Origin: Streptomyces sp. NBC_00582 | GTDB taxonomy: Bacteria; Actinomycetota; Actinomycetes; Streptomycetales; Streptomycetaceae | Assembly: GCF_036345155.1 (NCBI RefSeq) | Contig: NZ_CP107772.1 | Coordinates: 5,952,001 to 6,016,000 of the forward strand | Direction: 5' to 3' | DNA: 64,000 nucleotides | In this document: positions 35,534 through 43,389 of the stretch, piece by piece | Numbering within the stretch: the first letter of the stretch is position 1 | Layout of the letters: every line of letters begins with the position of its first letter | Notes under the pieces: model-generated | Database searches by the model: none | The model's input: the letters and a program-made list of their open reading frames with translations, nothing else | Told to the model about the DNA's origin: nothing | Position numbers and translations under genes: made by a program

Positions 35534-36145
35534 CTAGAGGGCGTGCTGGAGCAGCAGGAACGTGCCGATGCCCAGCATCGCCGCTCCCGAGGTGCGGGTG
35601 ACCGCGCGGGCCGCCGCGGGGCGGGCGCCCAGGACCGCCCGGGCCAGGACGCCGACCGCGAGATAGACGGCGGCGCAGCACGCCATGTGCAGCACCCCGA
35701 GGGCGGCGGTCTGCGCGGCGACCGGGAGGTGCGAGCCGCCCCCGGTCACCAGGAACTGCGGCAGGATCGACAGATACAGCAGCAGCCCCTTCGGGTTCAG
35801 CCCGCTGATCATCGCGCCCTGCGGGAAGACCCGGCCCTCGACCGCCGGCTCGCCCTCCGCCGGCACCCCGGGCCGCCGCAGCACGCCCCAGCCCAGCCAC
35901 ACCAGATACCCCGCCCCCGCCACCGTGAGCGCGGTGAGCAGCGCGGGCGAGCCCGCGACCAGGACGGCCAGGCCCGCCGTCGCCAGCGCCGTGTGCAGGG
36001 CGTAGCCGCTCACCAGACCGCCCACCGCCGCGCCCACCGAGCGGCCGCGCAGCCCGGCGGAGATCACATGGGCCCAGTCGGCGCCCGGCACACAGACCAG
36101 CAGCAGGTCCAGCGCGAGGAAAGAGATCAGCGTTCCCGTGTCCAT
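35534..36145 (-). CDS. LysE-family amino-acid/metabolite exporter
   Basis: A 203-aa protein with six hydrophobic segments. The RhtB/LysE signature appears as LLVCVPGADWAHVISAGLRGR near residues 15-35, and GLNPKGLLLYLSILPQF near 112-128. It exports amino acids or similar metabolites. It diverges from an Lrp/AsnC regulator 82 bp away, the classical exporter-regulator arrangement. The start is ATG 36145. The stop codon TAG lies in the CTAG at the right edge of the MITE. Before the insertions this CTAG was probably shared with the deazaflavin reductase gene. Confidence 0.9.
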   Translation of the reverse strand: MDTGTLISFLALDLLLVCVPGADWAHVISAGLRGRSVGAAVGGLVSGYALHTALATAGLAVLVAGSPALLTALTVAGAGYLVWLGWGVLRRPGVPAEGEPAVEGRVFPQGAMISGLNPKGLLLYLSILPQFLVTGGGSHLPVAAQTAALGVLHMACCAAVYLAVGVLARAVLGARPAAARAVTRTSGAAMLGIGTFLLLQHAL

Positions 36146-36227
36146 ACCGGGGACATTAGGCGCGATCCTGCCGAAAGTGTTCCTGTTCTTTTCCGGAAAC
36201 GCGGGACAATGGGGAAAGATCTGCCCC
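36146..36227. promoter_or_regulatory. Divergent control region of LysE and Lrp genes
   Basis: The 82-bp region is richer in A and T than its surroundings. It contains TTCCTGTTCTTTTCCGGAAA, with TTCC/GGAA dyad symmetry near 36180-36200, as expected for an Lrp/AsnC-type operator. The ribosome binding site for the Lrp gene (GGGGAAAG) is at its right edge. Confidence 0.5.
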
Positions 36228-36680
36228 ATGGACGACGTGGACCGGAAGATTCTTGCCGAGCTGCAGCAGGACGGGCGGCTGACCGTGACCGAGCTGGCCG
36301 CGCGGGTGCGCCTGAGCGTCTCGCCCTGCCATCGGCGGCTGCGGGAGCTGGAGCGGTCCGGGGCGATCAGCGGCTACCGGGCGGTGGTGGACCCGGCCGC
36401 CGTCGGGCTGACCTTCGAGGCGCTGGTCTTCGTGTCCATGCGACAGGAGGACCGGGACACGGTCGCCGAGTTCGAGCGGGCGGTCGGCGAACTGGAACAC
36501 GTCCTGGACGCCCAGCGGCTCTTCGGGGAGCCCGACTATCTGCTGCGGGTGGCGACGGCCGACCTCGCCGCCTTCCAACGGCTGTACGACGAGCGGCTCG
36601 CGACCCTGCCGGGGGTGCAGCGGCTGACGTCCACGCTGGTGATGAAGCACGTGGTCAAGGACCGGCCGTTGCCGGCATAG
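36228..36680 (+). CDS. Lrp/AsnC-family transcriptional regulator
   Basis: A 150-aa regulator with an N-terminal helix-turn-helix (MDDVDRKILAELQQDGR, VTELAARVRLSVSPCHRRLRELE) and a C-terminal RAM effector-binding domain (about 65-145, VSMRQEDRDTVAEFE, FGEPDYLLRVATAD). It senses amino acids and probably controls the divergent LysE exporter and itself. ATG 36228 is preceded by GGGGAAAG. It converges on the TetR gene, with a hairpin between. Confidence 0.92.
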   Translation: MDDVDRKILAELQQDGRLTVTELAARVRLSVSPCHRRLRELERSGAISGYRAVVDPAAVGLTFEALVFVSMRQEDRDTVAEFERAVGELEHVLDAQRLFGEPDYLLRVATADLAAFQRLYDERLATLPGVQRLTSTLVMKHVVKDRPLPA

Positions 36681-36685
36681 CGGCA

Positions 36686-36721
36686 CGGGCGGTGGCCCCA
36701 CCCTCGTGGAACCACCGCCCG
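36686..36721. terminator. Bidirectional terminator between Lrp and TetR genes
   Basis: A 10-bp perfect stem CGGGCGGTGG/CCACCGCCCG with a 16-nt loop, located between the two convergent stop codons. Confidence 0.75.
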
Positions 36722-36739
36722 CCAGACAGGACTGGAGAC

Positions 36740-37387
36740 TTACTTCGTCGGCTTCTTGCCGGTGATGCCGAGGTGGACCAACAGCGCCAGGTTCGGCTTG
36801 AGTTCGGCCTGCTTGACGCCCCAGGACGTGAAGCCCTTCTGGTGCGAGGCGACCGCCGCGAGCATCGCGACCAGCGAACCGGCGATCGCCGCCGGGTTCA
36901 CGTCCTTGTCGACCCGGCCCTTGGACTGCAGTTCGGCGACGGCGTCCGAGAGGGAGTTGTTCACCGAGTTGAGGATCTTCATCCTCAGCTTGTAGAAGCG
37001 CTTGTCGCCCTCGGCCGCGCCGAGGTCGACGACCCTGAGGATCGCGTCGTTCTTCTTCCAGAACTCCAGGAACCCGTCGACGAGTTCCTGCGCCGTCTGC
37101 CAGCCGGCCTTGCCGACCCACGAGCGACCCTCCAGCAGCTCCGTCAACGCGGCGCCCTCGGCGGCCATTTGCTCGGCGATCTCCAGGACGGCGCCCTCGA
37201 CGTCCGGAAAGTACTGGTAAAAGGTCGCGGGCGAAGTGCCCGCCTTCCGGGCCACGTCGATGACCTTGACGTCCCGGTACGGAGAGGAGCTGAGCATCTC
37301 GCTGAGGCAGTCCAGCAGCTTCTGCCGCGTCGCCTGCCCGCGCCGGCCGGCCACGCGGCCGTCGACGGTACGCACTTGTCCTGTCAT
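36740..37387 (-). CDS. TetR-family repressor, proposed master regulator of the CTGACGG regulon
   Basis: A 215-aa regulator. The TetR helix-turn-helix lies at about 20-65: TRQKLLDCLSEMLSSSPYRD, then KVIDVARKAGTSPATFYQYF. The rest is an all-helical ligand-binding domain ending VKQAELKPNLALLVHLGIT. The start ATG (37387) lies inside a 15-bp palindrome of the type found at seven other promoter regions, so autoregulation is very likely. It stands upstream of and divergent from kbpA-afsK and converges on the Lrp gene. The effector is unknown, but CoA thioesters are plausible given its candidate targets. Assigning the dispersed sites to this protein is inference from the shared motif. Confidence 0.88.
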   Translation of the reverse strand: MTGQVRTVDGRVAGRRGQATRQKLLDCLSEMLSSSPYRDVKVIDVARKAGTSPATFYQYFPDVEGAVLEIAEQMAAEGAALTELLEGRSWVGKAGWQTAQELVDGFLEFWKKNDAILRVVDLGAAEGDKRFYKLRMKILNSVNNSLSDAVAELQSKGRVDKDVNPAAIAGSLVAMLAAVASHQKGFTSWGVKQAELKPNLALLVHLGITGKKPTK

Positions 37388-37395
37388 GCCGTCAG
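37381..37395. promoter_or_regulatory. TetR-type operator H overlapping the regulator's start codon
   Basis: CTGTCATGCCGTCAG on +, or CTGACGGCATGACAG read with the gene. One arm is perfect (CTGAC) and the other has one base changed at the centre of the arm. The regulator's ATG (37385-37387) lies within it, implying a leaderless or very short-leader transcript that bound repressor would block. Confidence 0.75.
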
Positions 37396-37508
37396 CTTAC
37401 CGAGGGGTGATCGGAGCGCGATTCGGCCGACTGCAAATGGGGTGCGAGAGGCTCGGAGGAAGGGTGCGCTGGTCTGCGCGTTGCGTGAACCGCCGTTAGT
37501 TTGGCTGC

Positions 37509-38255
37509 ATGGCCGAAAACAGGGCATCGGTGAACACAGAGGGTGGCGCCGGGGCGGTCCCCGAGGGCGTCCCGTGCTGGGTGGACGCGCAGCTTCCCGA
37601 CGTGGACGCGGGCAGGCGGTTCTACGGCGAACTCTTCGGATGGACCTTCCAGCAGGCCTACGGCGCCTCCGTGTGGGCCCTGCTGGACGGCCGGCCCGTC
37701 GCCGCCCTCGCCCACAAGACGGACGGCCGGATGCCCACCGTCTGGACCGTGTACTTCTCCACCCCCGACGCCGAGGCCACCGTCCGGCGGATCCGGTCGG
37801 CCGGCGGACAGGTGGTCATGCCCCCGTTCCCGGTGGACGGACTGGGCTCCGCGGCCCTCGCCGCCGACCCCGAGGGCGCCGTCTTCGGCCTCTGGCAGCC
37901 CGGCAGCCACCCCGGCTTCGGCGTCCGGCACATCCCCGGCGCCTTCGCCTGGGCGCAGCTCTACGCCCGGGACACCGAGACCGCCAACACCTTCTACGGC
38001 CATCTCTTCCACGAGGCCCTCTTCGGGCCCGGCGCCGCGCCCGACTTCGGGCGGGTGCCGGTCACCGACGTCTTCCCGGAGGTCATGCCACCGCACTTCC
38101 TGGTCCACTTCGGGGTCCGGGACTGCGAGGCGGCGCTCGGCGCGGTGAGCCGGCTCGGCGGGCGGGTCACGGCGGGCCCGTTCACCGCCTCGTACGGAAT
38201 CGTGGCGGTCGTCACGGACAATCAAGGTGCGTCGTTCGCGCTTCTTCAGCGTTGA
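37509..38255 (+). CDS. kbpA: Two-domain VOC protein, AfsK-binding protein KbpA homologue
   Basis: A 248-aa protein with two glyoxalase/vicinal-oxygen-chelate domains: residues about 20-130 (VDAQLPDVDAGRRFYGELFGW) and 145-247 (FAWAQLYARDTETANTFYGHL). The metal ligands are incomplete, so an enzyme role is doubtful. In S. coelicolor the gene just upstream of afsK encodes KbpA, about 252 aa, which binds AfsK and restrains its autophosphorylation. Position, direction and length match. I assign it on that basis, from memory rather than alignment. ATG 37509 has no obvious Shine-Dalgarno sequence, so translation may be leaderless. Confidence 0.72.
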   Translation: MAENRASVNTEGGAGAVPEGVPCWVDAQLPDVDAGRRFYGELFGWTFQQAYGASVWALLDGRPVAALAHKTDGRMPTVWTVYFSTPDAEATVRRIRSAGGQVVMPPFPVDGLGSAALAADPEGAVFGLWQPGSHPGFGVRHIPGAFAWAQLYARDTETANTFYGHLFHEALFGPGAAPDFGRVPVTDVFPEVMPPHFLVHFGVRDCEAALGAVSRLGGRVTAGPFTASYGIVAVVTDNQGASFALLQR

Positions 38256-38470
38256 ACCACGTACCGGAGTACCCGCTCACGCCCCGTTCCGCAGGCTGTT
38301 TCGCCCCTTTATGAGATGAGACACCCCGATCGCCCCCGGGTTCGCAACCAGCCGCCCGGCCAGGAAGAATCTGGGGTGCGTGCCGCCATGGCGGTGCGGT
38401 GGTGAGACGCTGCACTTCGGTCGCGTACACATAGTGGGTGTCGTGGCCCGTACGGGGAGGTGGCAGGCAA
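38256..38470. other. kbpA-afsK intergenic region
   Basis: 215 bp without coding potential. It includes an A/T-richer stretch (TTTATGAGATGAG near 38309) and the afsK ribosome binding site GGGAGGTGG near 38456-38464. An own promoter for afsK is possible; I see no clear terminator for kbpA and no CTGACGG-type operator. Confidence 0.4.
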
Positions 38471-40825
38471 GTGGTGGATCAGCTGACGCAGCACGATCCG
38501 CGGCGGATCGGGCCGTTCGAGGTGCTGGGACGGCTGGGGGCCGGCGGCATGGGGCTGGTCTATCTGGCGCGCTCGGCGTCGGGCCGGCGCGTGGCGATCA
38601 AGACGGTCCGGACCGAGCTCGCCGAGGACCAGCTCTTCCGCGTGCGCTTCACGCGCGAGGTGGAGGCGGCGCGGGCGGTCTCCGGCTTCTACACGGCCGC
38701 CGTCGTCGACGCCGACCCGCGCGCCGCCGTGCCCTGGCTCGCCACGGCCTACGTCCCCGCGCCCTCCCTCGAGGAGATAGTGAACGACTGCGGGCCGCTC
38801 CCGGCCCAGGCCGTGCGCTGGCTCGCCGCGGGTGTCGCCGAGGCGCTCCAGTCGATCCACGGGGCCGGGCTGGTCCACCGTGACCTCAAGCCCTCCAACG
38901 TCCTCGTCGTCGAGGACGGCCCCCGGGTGATCGACTTCGGCATCGCCTCCGGCGTTTCGAACACCCGTTTGACGATGACGAACGTCGCCGTCGGCACCCC
39001 CGCCTACATGTCCCCCGAGCAGGCCAAGGACTCCCGCAGCGTCACCGGCGCCAGCGACGTCTTCTCGCTGGGCTCCATGCTCGTCTTCGCCGCCACCGGC
39101 CACCCGCCCTTCCACGGCGCCAACCCGGTCGAGACGGTCTTCATGCTCCTGCGCGAGGGCCCGGACCTGGAGGGCCTCCCGGACGAGCTGCGCCCCCTCA
39201 TCGAGTCCTGTATGCAGATGGAGGCCGCGGCCCGCCCCAACCCGGCCGACCTCCAGGCCCAGCTCGCCCCGCACCTGTTCGGCTCCGGCTCCGACGACAG
39301 CGGTACGGCGTCGGCGTGGCTGCCCGAGAAGGCGGTCACCCTCATCGAGACCCGCCGCGGCGGCCGTCCCGCCCCCAAACCGGCACCGGTGAGCCCGCGC
39401 GGCCCGCTGCCGCTGCCCCCGCCGCCCTCGCACGACCCCGTGGTGCCCGGGCCCGGCCCGGTGCCCGTCGGGATCGGCGCGCCCGACCCCGGCCCGGTCC
39501 ACCTGGCCGGTGCGGCCGTGCCGATCGGCCCCGGCCCGCGCGTCGCCGACGTCCGCGCCACCGCCGCCGTCAAGGCACCGCTGCCCGAGCCCGGACTGGT
39601 CGCCAACTGGACCCGCGTCCGCCCCGGCGTCGGGGGCGCGGCCGACACCGCCCTCACGGCCCCGCAGACGGCGGCCGCCCCCGACGGCCACCCGGCGGGC
39701 TGGCGCCCCTGGCGGTTCCGGATGTCCAACGACGTGTGGGGCACCCCGGCCGTCTTCGGCGACCTCGTCTACGTCACCTCCTTCGAGGTGCACGCCCTCG
39801 ACGTGGCGACCGGGCGGCGGCGCTTCAAGACCCGGGACGTGGCCTGGTCGATGGCGGTCGCCGACGGCCGTGTCCACGCCTCCGACGGCCCCACGCTGTT
39901 CGCCCTGGAGGCCCGCGAGGGCCAGGACCTGTGGCGGCTCCAGACGGACGCCTGGGTCTACTGTCTGCGGGCCGAGCGCGGCACGGTCGTCACCGCCACC
40001 CGCGGCGGCGGCGTCCAGGCCTGGGAGGCCTCCACCGGGCAGAAGCTCTGGGAGATCTCCGGCTGCCAGAGCGACTTCGAGTCGCCCGAGGCGGGCCCCG
40101 CCCTGCACGACGGCACGGTCTTCGTCTGGCAGGACGCCCGGCTCAGAGCCCTGGACGCCCGAACGGGTGACGAGCGCTGGTCGTACCCCATCGGCGACGC
40201 GGCCTCCTGCGGCGGCGTCCCGGTCCGCGTCACCCCCGCCCCCGACGGCCACGTCTACCTCTCGGCCGGCACCCGTGTCATCGCCGTCGACGTGGCGAGC
40301 GGCATGGTGCGCTGGCACTTCGAGGCCCCCGCCGTCTTCCTCTCCCCGCCGGCGTTCGTCCCCGGCCCGGCCGTCACCGGCGGTGGCGTCTACCTCGCCG
40401 ACTACCTCGGCACGGTCTACGCCCTCGACGCCGCCGACGGCCGCGACCGCTGGCGCATCGCCACGGAGGCCCGGGCGTCGATCGACCCGGTACTCGTCGC
40501 CGCGGGCCACGTCCACGTCGGCAGCGGCAAGGGCCTCTACACCCTCGACGCGGTCACGGGCACCCCGAAGTGGCGCTTCCAGGCGGGCGGCGACATCGTG
40601 GGCTCCCCGGCGGTCGCCGAGGGCCGTATCCACTTCGGTTCCACGGACCACCTGCTCTACACGCTCAAGGCCGACGACGGCCGGCTGCGCTGGAAGCTCG
40701 CCACCGGCGGCGAGATCACCGGCTCCCCGGTGGTCCGCGACGGCGTGGTGTACGCGTGCAGCAAGGACCGTTGCGTCTACGCGCTGGACGCGGAGAAGGG
40801 AACCGGGACGGCACGGACGGCCTGA
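38471..40825 (+). CDS. afsK: Serine/threonine protein kinase AfsK
   Basis: A 784-aa kinase that in S. coelicolor autophosphorylates and phosphorylates AfsR to switch on secondary metabolism; it also influences hyphal branching. The kinase domain spans about 12-275: GRLGAGGMGLVYLARSASG, VAIKTV, VHRDLKPSNVL, VIDFGIASG, MSPEQAKDSRSV. A Pro-rich linker follows to about 400, then a C-terminal PQQ-type beta-propeller (about 415-780) with repeated units such as LYTLDAVTGTPKWRF and VYALDAEKG. There is no membrane segment, as in AfsK. The whole sequence agrees with AfsK as I remember it. GTG 38471 is preceded by GGGAGGTGG; GTG 38474 is the alternative. Confidence 0.93.
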   Translation: MVDQLTQHDPRRIGPFEVLGRLGAGGMGLVYLARSASGRRVAIKTVRTELAEDQLFRVRFTREVEAARAVSGFYTAAVVDADPRAAVPWLATAYVPAPSLEEIVNDCGPLPAQAVRWLAAGVAEALQSIHGAGLVHRDLKPSNVLVVEDGPRVIDFGIASGVSNTRLTMTNVAVGTPAYMSPEQAKDSRSVTGASDVFSLGSMLVFAATGHPPFHGANPVETVFMLLREGPDLEGLPDELRPLIESCMQMEAAARPNPADLQAQLAPHLFGSGSDDSGTASAWLPEKAVTLIETRRGGRPAPKPAPVSPRGPLPLPPPPSHDPVVPGPGPVPVGIGAPDPGPVHLAGAAVPIGPGPRVADVRATAAVKAPLPEPGLVANWTRVRPGVGGAADTALTAPQTAAAPDGHPAGWRPWRFRMSNDVWGTPAVFGDLVYVTSFEVHALDVATGRRRFKTRDVAWSMAVADGRVHASDGPTLFALEAREGQDLWRLQTDAWVYCLRAERGTVVTATRGGGVQAWEASTGQKLWEISGCQSDFESPEAGPALHDGTVFVWQDARLRALDARTGDERWSYPIGDAASCGGVPVRVTPAPDGHVYLSAGTRVIAVDVASGMVRWHFEAPAVFLSPPAFVPGPAVTGGGVYLADYLGTVYALDAADGRDRWRIATEARASIDPVLVAAGHVHVGSGKGLYTLDAVTGTPKWRFQAGGDIVGSPAVAEGRIHFGSTDHLLYTLKADDGRLRWKLATGGEITGSPVVRDGVVYACSKDRCVYALDAEKGTGTARTA

Positions 40826-40972
40826 TCCAGCGGGAGGTCGTCGGGACGGCCGTCGTACCGGCGCCGCACGGAAAGGGTCCGGACGGCGGCCGCCACCGCA
40901 GACGCTACGCCGCGTGTCGTCCGGTCGCCAGGCAGTGACATGGCCGTGACAGCCATTGTCTAGGCTGACGGC

Positions 40973-41467
40973 ATGAATCGACGGGGGCACGGAAAGTTCA
41001 GGTTCGCGGCGGTGTCGGTGCTGGTGGTGCTGGCACTGACGGGCTTCTCCACGGGGAAGAGCCGCCATCACGGCAGCCACGGCGACAGCGACGGCGGCGG
41101 CTGCAGCAGCTCCCGCCAGGACCACGACGGCTCGTCGTCGAGCGGGGGGACGACGACCTCCGGGGGCTCCTCGGAGAGCACGCCGCCGGCGGAGCTCCAG
41201 GACGCCACGACGAACCTCGTGAGCTGCGCGACGAAGAAGACGCCGTACGCGACGGTCTCGGTCGGCAACCCCAACGCGGTGGACGCCACCTTCTCCTTCG
41301 AGGTCGAGTTCCTGAACGACCAGGCGGACGTGGTCTACCGCAAGGCCACGACGGCGTACGTCTCGGCGAACTCCTCGACGGACGTGTCGGTGAACGTGGA
41401 CGACACCTCCCTCTTCTCCCGCTTCGACCACTGCCGGGTCGAGCCGTACGCGCCGGTCGTCGACTGA
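40973..41467 (+). CDS. Small secreted protein of unknown function
   Basis: A 164-aa protein. A signal peptide spans residues 1-25 (FRFAAVSVLVVLALTGFS). A His/Ser/Gly/Asp-rich spacer follows (KSRHHGSHGDSDGGGCSSS), then a compact C-terminal domain (about 75-160, VSVGNPNAVDATFSFEVEF, FSRFDHCRVEP) with two or three cysteines. The latter resembles immunoglobulin-like secreted domains. It may be a lipid-free cell-surface protein. The start is ATG 40973. The sequence GCTGACGGCATG just before the start is half of the operator motif only. Confidence 0.7.
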   Translation: MNRRGHGKFRFAAVSVLVVLALTGFSTGKSRHHGSHGDSDGGGCSSSRQDHDGSSSSGGTTTSGGSSESTPPAELQDATTNLVSCATKKTPYATVSVGNPNAVDATFSFEVEFLNDQADVVYRKATTAYVSANSSTDVSVNVDDTSLFSRFDHCRVEPYAPVVD

Positions 41468-41557
41468 CACCGGGGCGCACCTGGTGTGAAGGAGGGGGCG
41501 CCCATATCCCGCCACGCGTGCGACACTTCAGGCCAGTCGCGGCGAGGAGGGGGACGG

Positions 41558-41989
41558 ATGTCGACCTGGAACGGCTTCGGCACCACGTATCGGGGCTACA
41601 GCCATGTGAATCGTGACGGCAGCCACTACGCCACCCAGTGGGCCGTGCTGTTCTTCCTGCCGGTGATTCCCTTGCGGCGCCACCGGCTGACCGTCGGCGA
41701 CTCGACCTACACGCAGTACGGCAACGGCAGCACCGAGGTCACCCGGTACGCGGTGCACGAGGAGACGCCGCTCGTCGGTGCGGAGATACTGCGGACCTAT
41801 CTGTCCTGGTGGGTGGTGGGCCCGCTGATCGTTTTCGGGCCGCCCGCCCTGGCGCTGTGGCTCCTCGGTGACGCCGTGGGATTCGGCGGCTATTTCCTGC
41901 TGATGGGCGGCTGTGTCGCCTGGGGCATCTGGGCGGGCGGAGCGCTGGACAAGCGCAACCGCCGGGAACGCGTACTGCCTCCGGCGTAG
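41558..41989 (+). CDS. Small membrane protein of unknown function
   Basis: A 143-aa protein that begins with the polar segment STWNGFGTTYRGYSHVNRDG and has hydrophobic helices near residues 24-35 (WAVLFFLPVIPL), 83-103 (WWVVGPLIVFGPPALALWLL) and 107-127. The motif ATQWAVLFFLPVIPLRRHRL is reminiscent of small proteins in which a zinc ribbon has been lost, but I cannot name the family. ATG 41558 follows AGGAGGGGG. A hairpin lies directly after the stop. Confidence 0.65.
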   Translation: MSTWNGFGTTYRGYSHVNRDGSHYATQWAVLFFLPVIPLRRHRLTVGDSTYTQYGNGSTEVTRYAVHEETPLVGAEILRTYLSWWVVGPLIVFGPPALALWLLGDAVGFGGYFLLMGGCVAWGIWAGGALDKRNRRERVLPPA

Positions 41990-41998
41990 TCGTCCACG

Positions 41999-42015
41999 CC
42001 GGCGGGCTCCGCCGG
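41999..42015 (+). terminator. Short hairpin after the membrane protein gene
   Basis: CCGGCGG-GCT-CCGCCGG, a 7-bp perfect stem with a 3-nt loop, 10 bases past the stop at 41989. Confidence 0.6.
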
Positions 42016-42022
42016 TAGGGCT

Positions 42023-42037
42023 ACAACCGATGGTTGT
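42023..42037. promoter_or_regulatory. Palindromic operator before the MFS gene
   Basis: ACAACCGATGGTTGT, with perfect 6-bp arms and a 3-bp spacer, about 100 bp upstream of the MFS transporter. It is typical in size for a TetR- or ArsR-type repressor and is unrelated to the CTGACGG motif. No cognate regulator gene is adjacent. A further half-site GTGGTTGTT follows at about 42051. Confidence 0.55.
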
Positions 42038-42138
42038 GGCGGGGTGGTCTCGTGGTTGTTTGCTCGCAGGACAGGGTGCTCGCTTTGATGCCTCCGGACG
42101 CGGATCGGTTGTGCGGGTGAGTCAGCGAGGGGGTGGCC

Positions 42139-43383
42139 ATGAGGAGGACGCACCGGTTGGGGCGCCCGTTCGGGTGGCTGTGGGCGGCGTACGGGACCAG
42201 CGCGCTCGGCACCTGGCTCGCCTTCGGCGCGTTCCCGCTGATCGCCATCCGGGTGCTGCACGCCGGGCCGGCGGAGGTCGCGGCACTGTCCTCCGTGGGG
42301 GCGGCGGTCGGCGCGGTGGTGGCGGTGCCGCTCGGGCCGTGGGTGGAGTTCCGGCGCAAGCGGCAGGTGCTGATCGGGATGGACCTGGTGCGGTGCGCGG
42401 CGCTGCTGACGGTCCCCGTCGCGTTCGCGCTCGGCGCGCTCACCTTCGTACAGCTCCTGCTGGTCTCGGTCGTCGTCGCGGCGGCCGACATCGCCTTCCG
42501 CGCCGCGTCCGGGGCGTATCTGAAGACGCTGCTGCCGGGGGAGGACCTGCTGGCCGCCAACGCCCGGTTGGAGTCGACGTCCTGGACGACGACGATCGTC
42601 GGACCGCCGCTGGGCGGGGCCGCGATCGGGCTCCTCGGGCCGGTGGCGACGGTGGTGGCCGACGCGGTCAGCCACCTGCTCTCCGCCGCGGGCATCCGCG
42701 CGACGGGCGGCGGTGAGCCGCGGCCCGAGCGGCGGGAGGCCCCGCGCCTGCGGGCCCGGGATCTGCTCGACGGCTGGCGGTACGTCCTCGCCGACACGGC
42801 GCTGCGTCCGCTGTTCTTCAACACCGCCCTGTTCAACGGCCTGGTGATGGCGACCCAGCCGCTGCTGGCCGTCCTGATGCTCGGCCGGCTCGGGTTCGCG
42901 CCGTGGCAGTACGGTCTGGCCTTCGCCGCACCCGCGATCGGCGGGCTGCTCGGTTCGCGAGTGGCTCCCTCGCTCGTCACCCGGTTCGGACAGCGCCGGG
43001 TCCTGGTGCTGTCGGGGGCGCTGCGCGCGCTCTGGCCCGTCGGCCTGGCCTTCCTCGGGCCCGGCACCGCTGGGCTGCTGCTGGTGATGGGCGTCGAACT
43101 GGGGCTGATCTTCTGCTGCGGGGTCTTCAACCCCGTCTGCGCCACCTACCGCCTCGAACGCACCCCGACCGACCGGGTCGCCCGCACCCTGACCGCATGG
43201 GCGGTGACCACCAGAGCCACGACCGCCCTTCTGACGGCCCTGTGGGGCGCCCTGGCCACCCTTCTGGGCCCTCGCCCGGCCGTGGCCCTGGCAGGCGCCC
43301 TCCTCCTGGCGACCCCGCTGCTGCTCCCCCGGCGCCCGGCCCCGCTCCCCTCCGAACCGAAGCCGGCCCCCACCCGCACCTGA
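42139..43383 (+). CDS. MFS transporter (DHA3-type exporter)
   Basis: A 414-aa protein with twelve hydrophobic segments. The N-terminus GRPFGWLWAAYGTSALGTWLAFGAFPLIA and the loop after helix 2 (FRRKRQVLIGMDLVRC) are typical of DHA3 drug/siderophore exporters. The start is ATG 42139 with GAGGGGG upstream. It is probably controlled by the ACAACCGATGGTTGT operator. It converges with 6 bases spacing on the crotonase gene. The substrate is unknown; self-resistance or metabolite export is possible. Confidence 0.86.
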   Translation: MRRTHRLGRPFGWLWAAYGTSALGTWLAFGAFPLIAIRVLHAGPAEVAALSSVGAAVGAVVAVPLGPWVEFRRKRQVLIGMDLVRCAALLTVPVAFALGALTFVQLLLVSVVVAAADIAFRAASGAYLKTLLPGEDLLAANARLESTSWTTTIVGPPLGGAAIGLLGPVATVVADAVSHLLSAAGIRATGGGEPRPERREAPRLRARDLLDGWRYVLADTALRPLFFNTALFNGLVMATQPLLAVLMLGRLGFAPWQYGLAFAAPAIGGLLGSRVAPSLVTRFGQRRVLVLSGALRALWPVGLAFLGPGTAGLLLVMGVELGLIFCCGVFNPVCATYRLERTPTDRVARTLTAWAVTTRATTALLTALWGALATLLGPRPAVALAGALLLATPLLLPRRPAPLPSEPKPAPTRT

Positions 43384-43389
43384 CAGCCC

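Noticed and set aside
35366..38314. Very long plus frame of 982 codons starting in the second MITE copy.
   Set aside because: It runs antisense to LysE and TetR and out of frame with Lrp and the VOC gene, all of which have clear domains; no ribosome binding site or domain supports it.
40963..40977. CTGACGGCATGAATC before the small secreted protein gene looks like the TetR-type operator.
   Set aside because: Only one arm (CTGAC) is present; the other arm reads GAATC instead of GTCAG, and the gene has no link to catabolism. Treated as a chance half-site overlapping the ATG.
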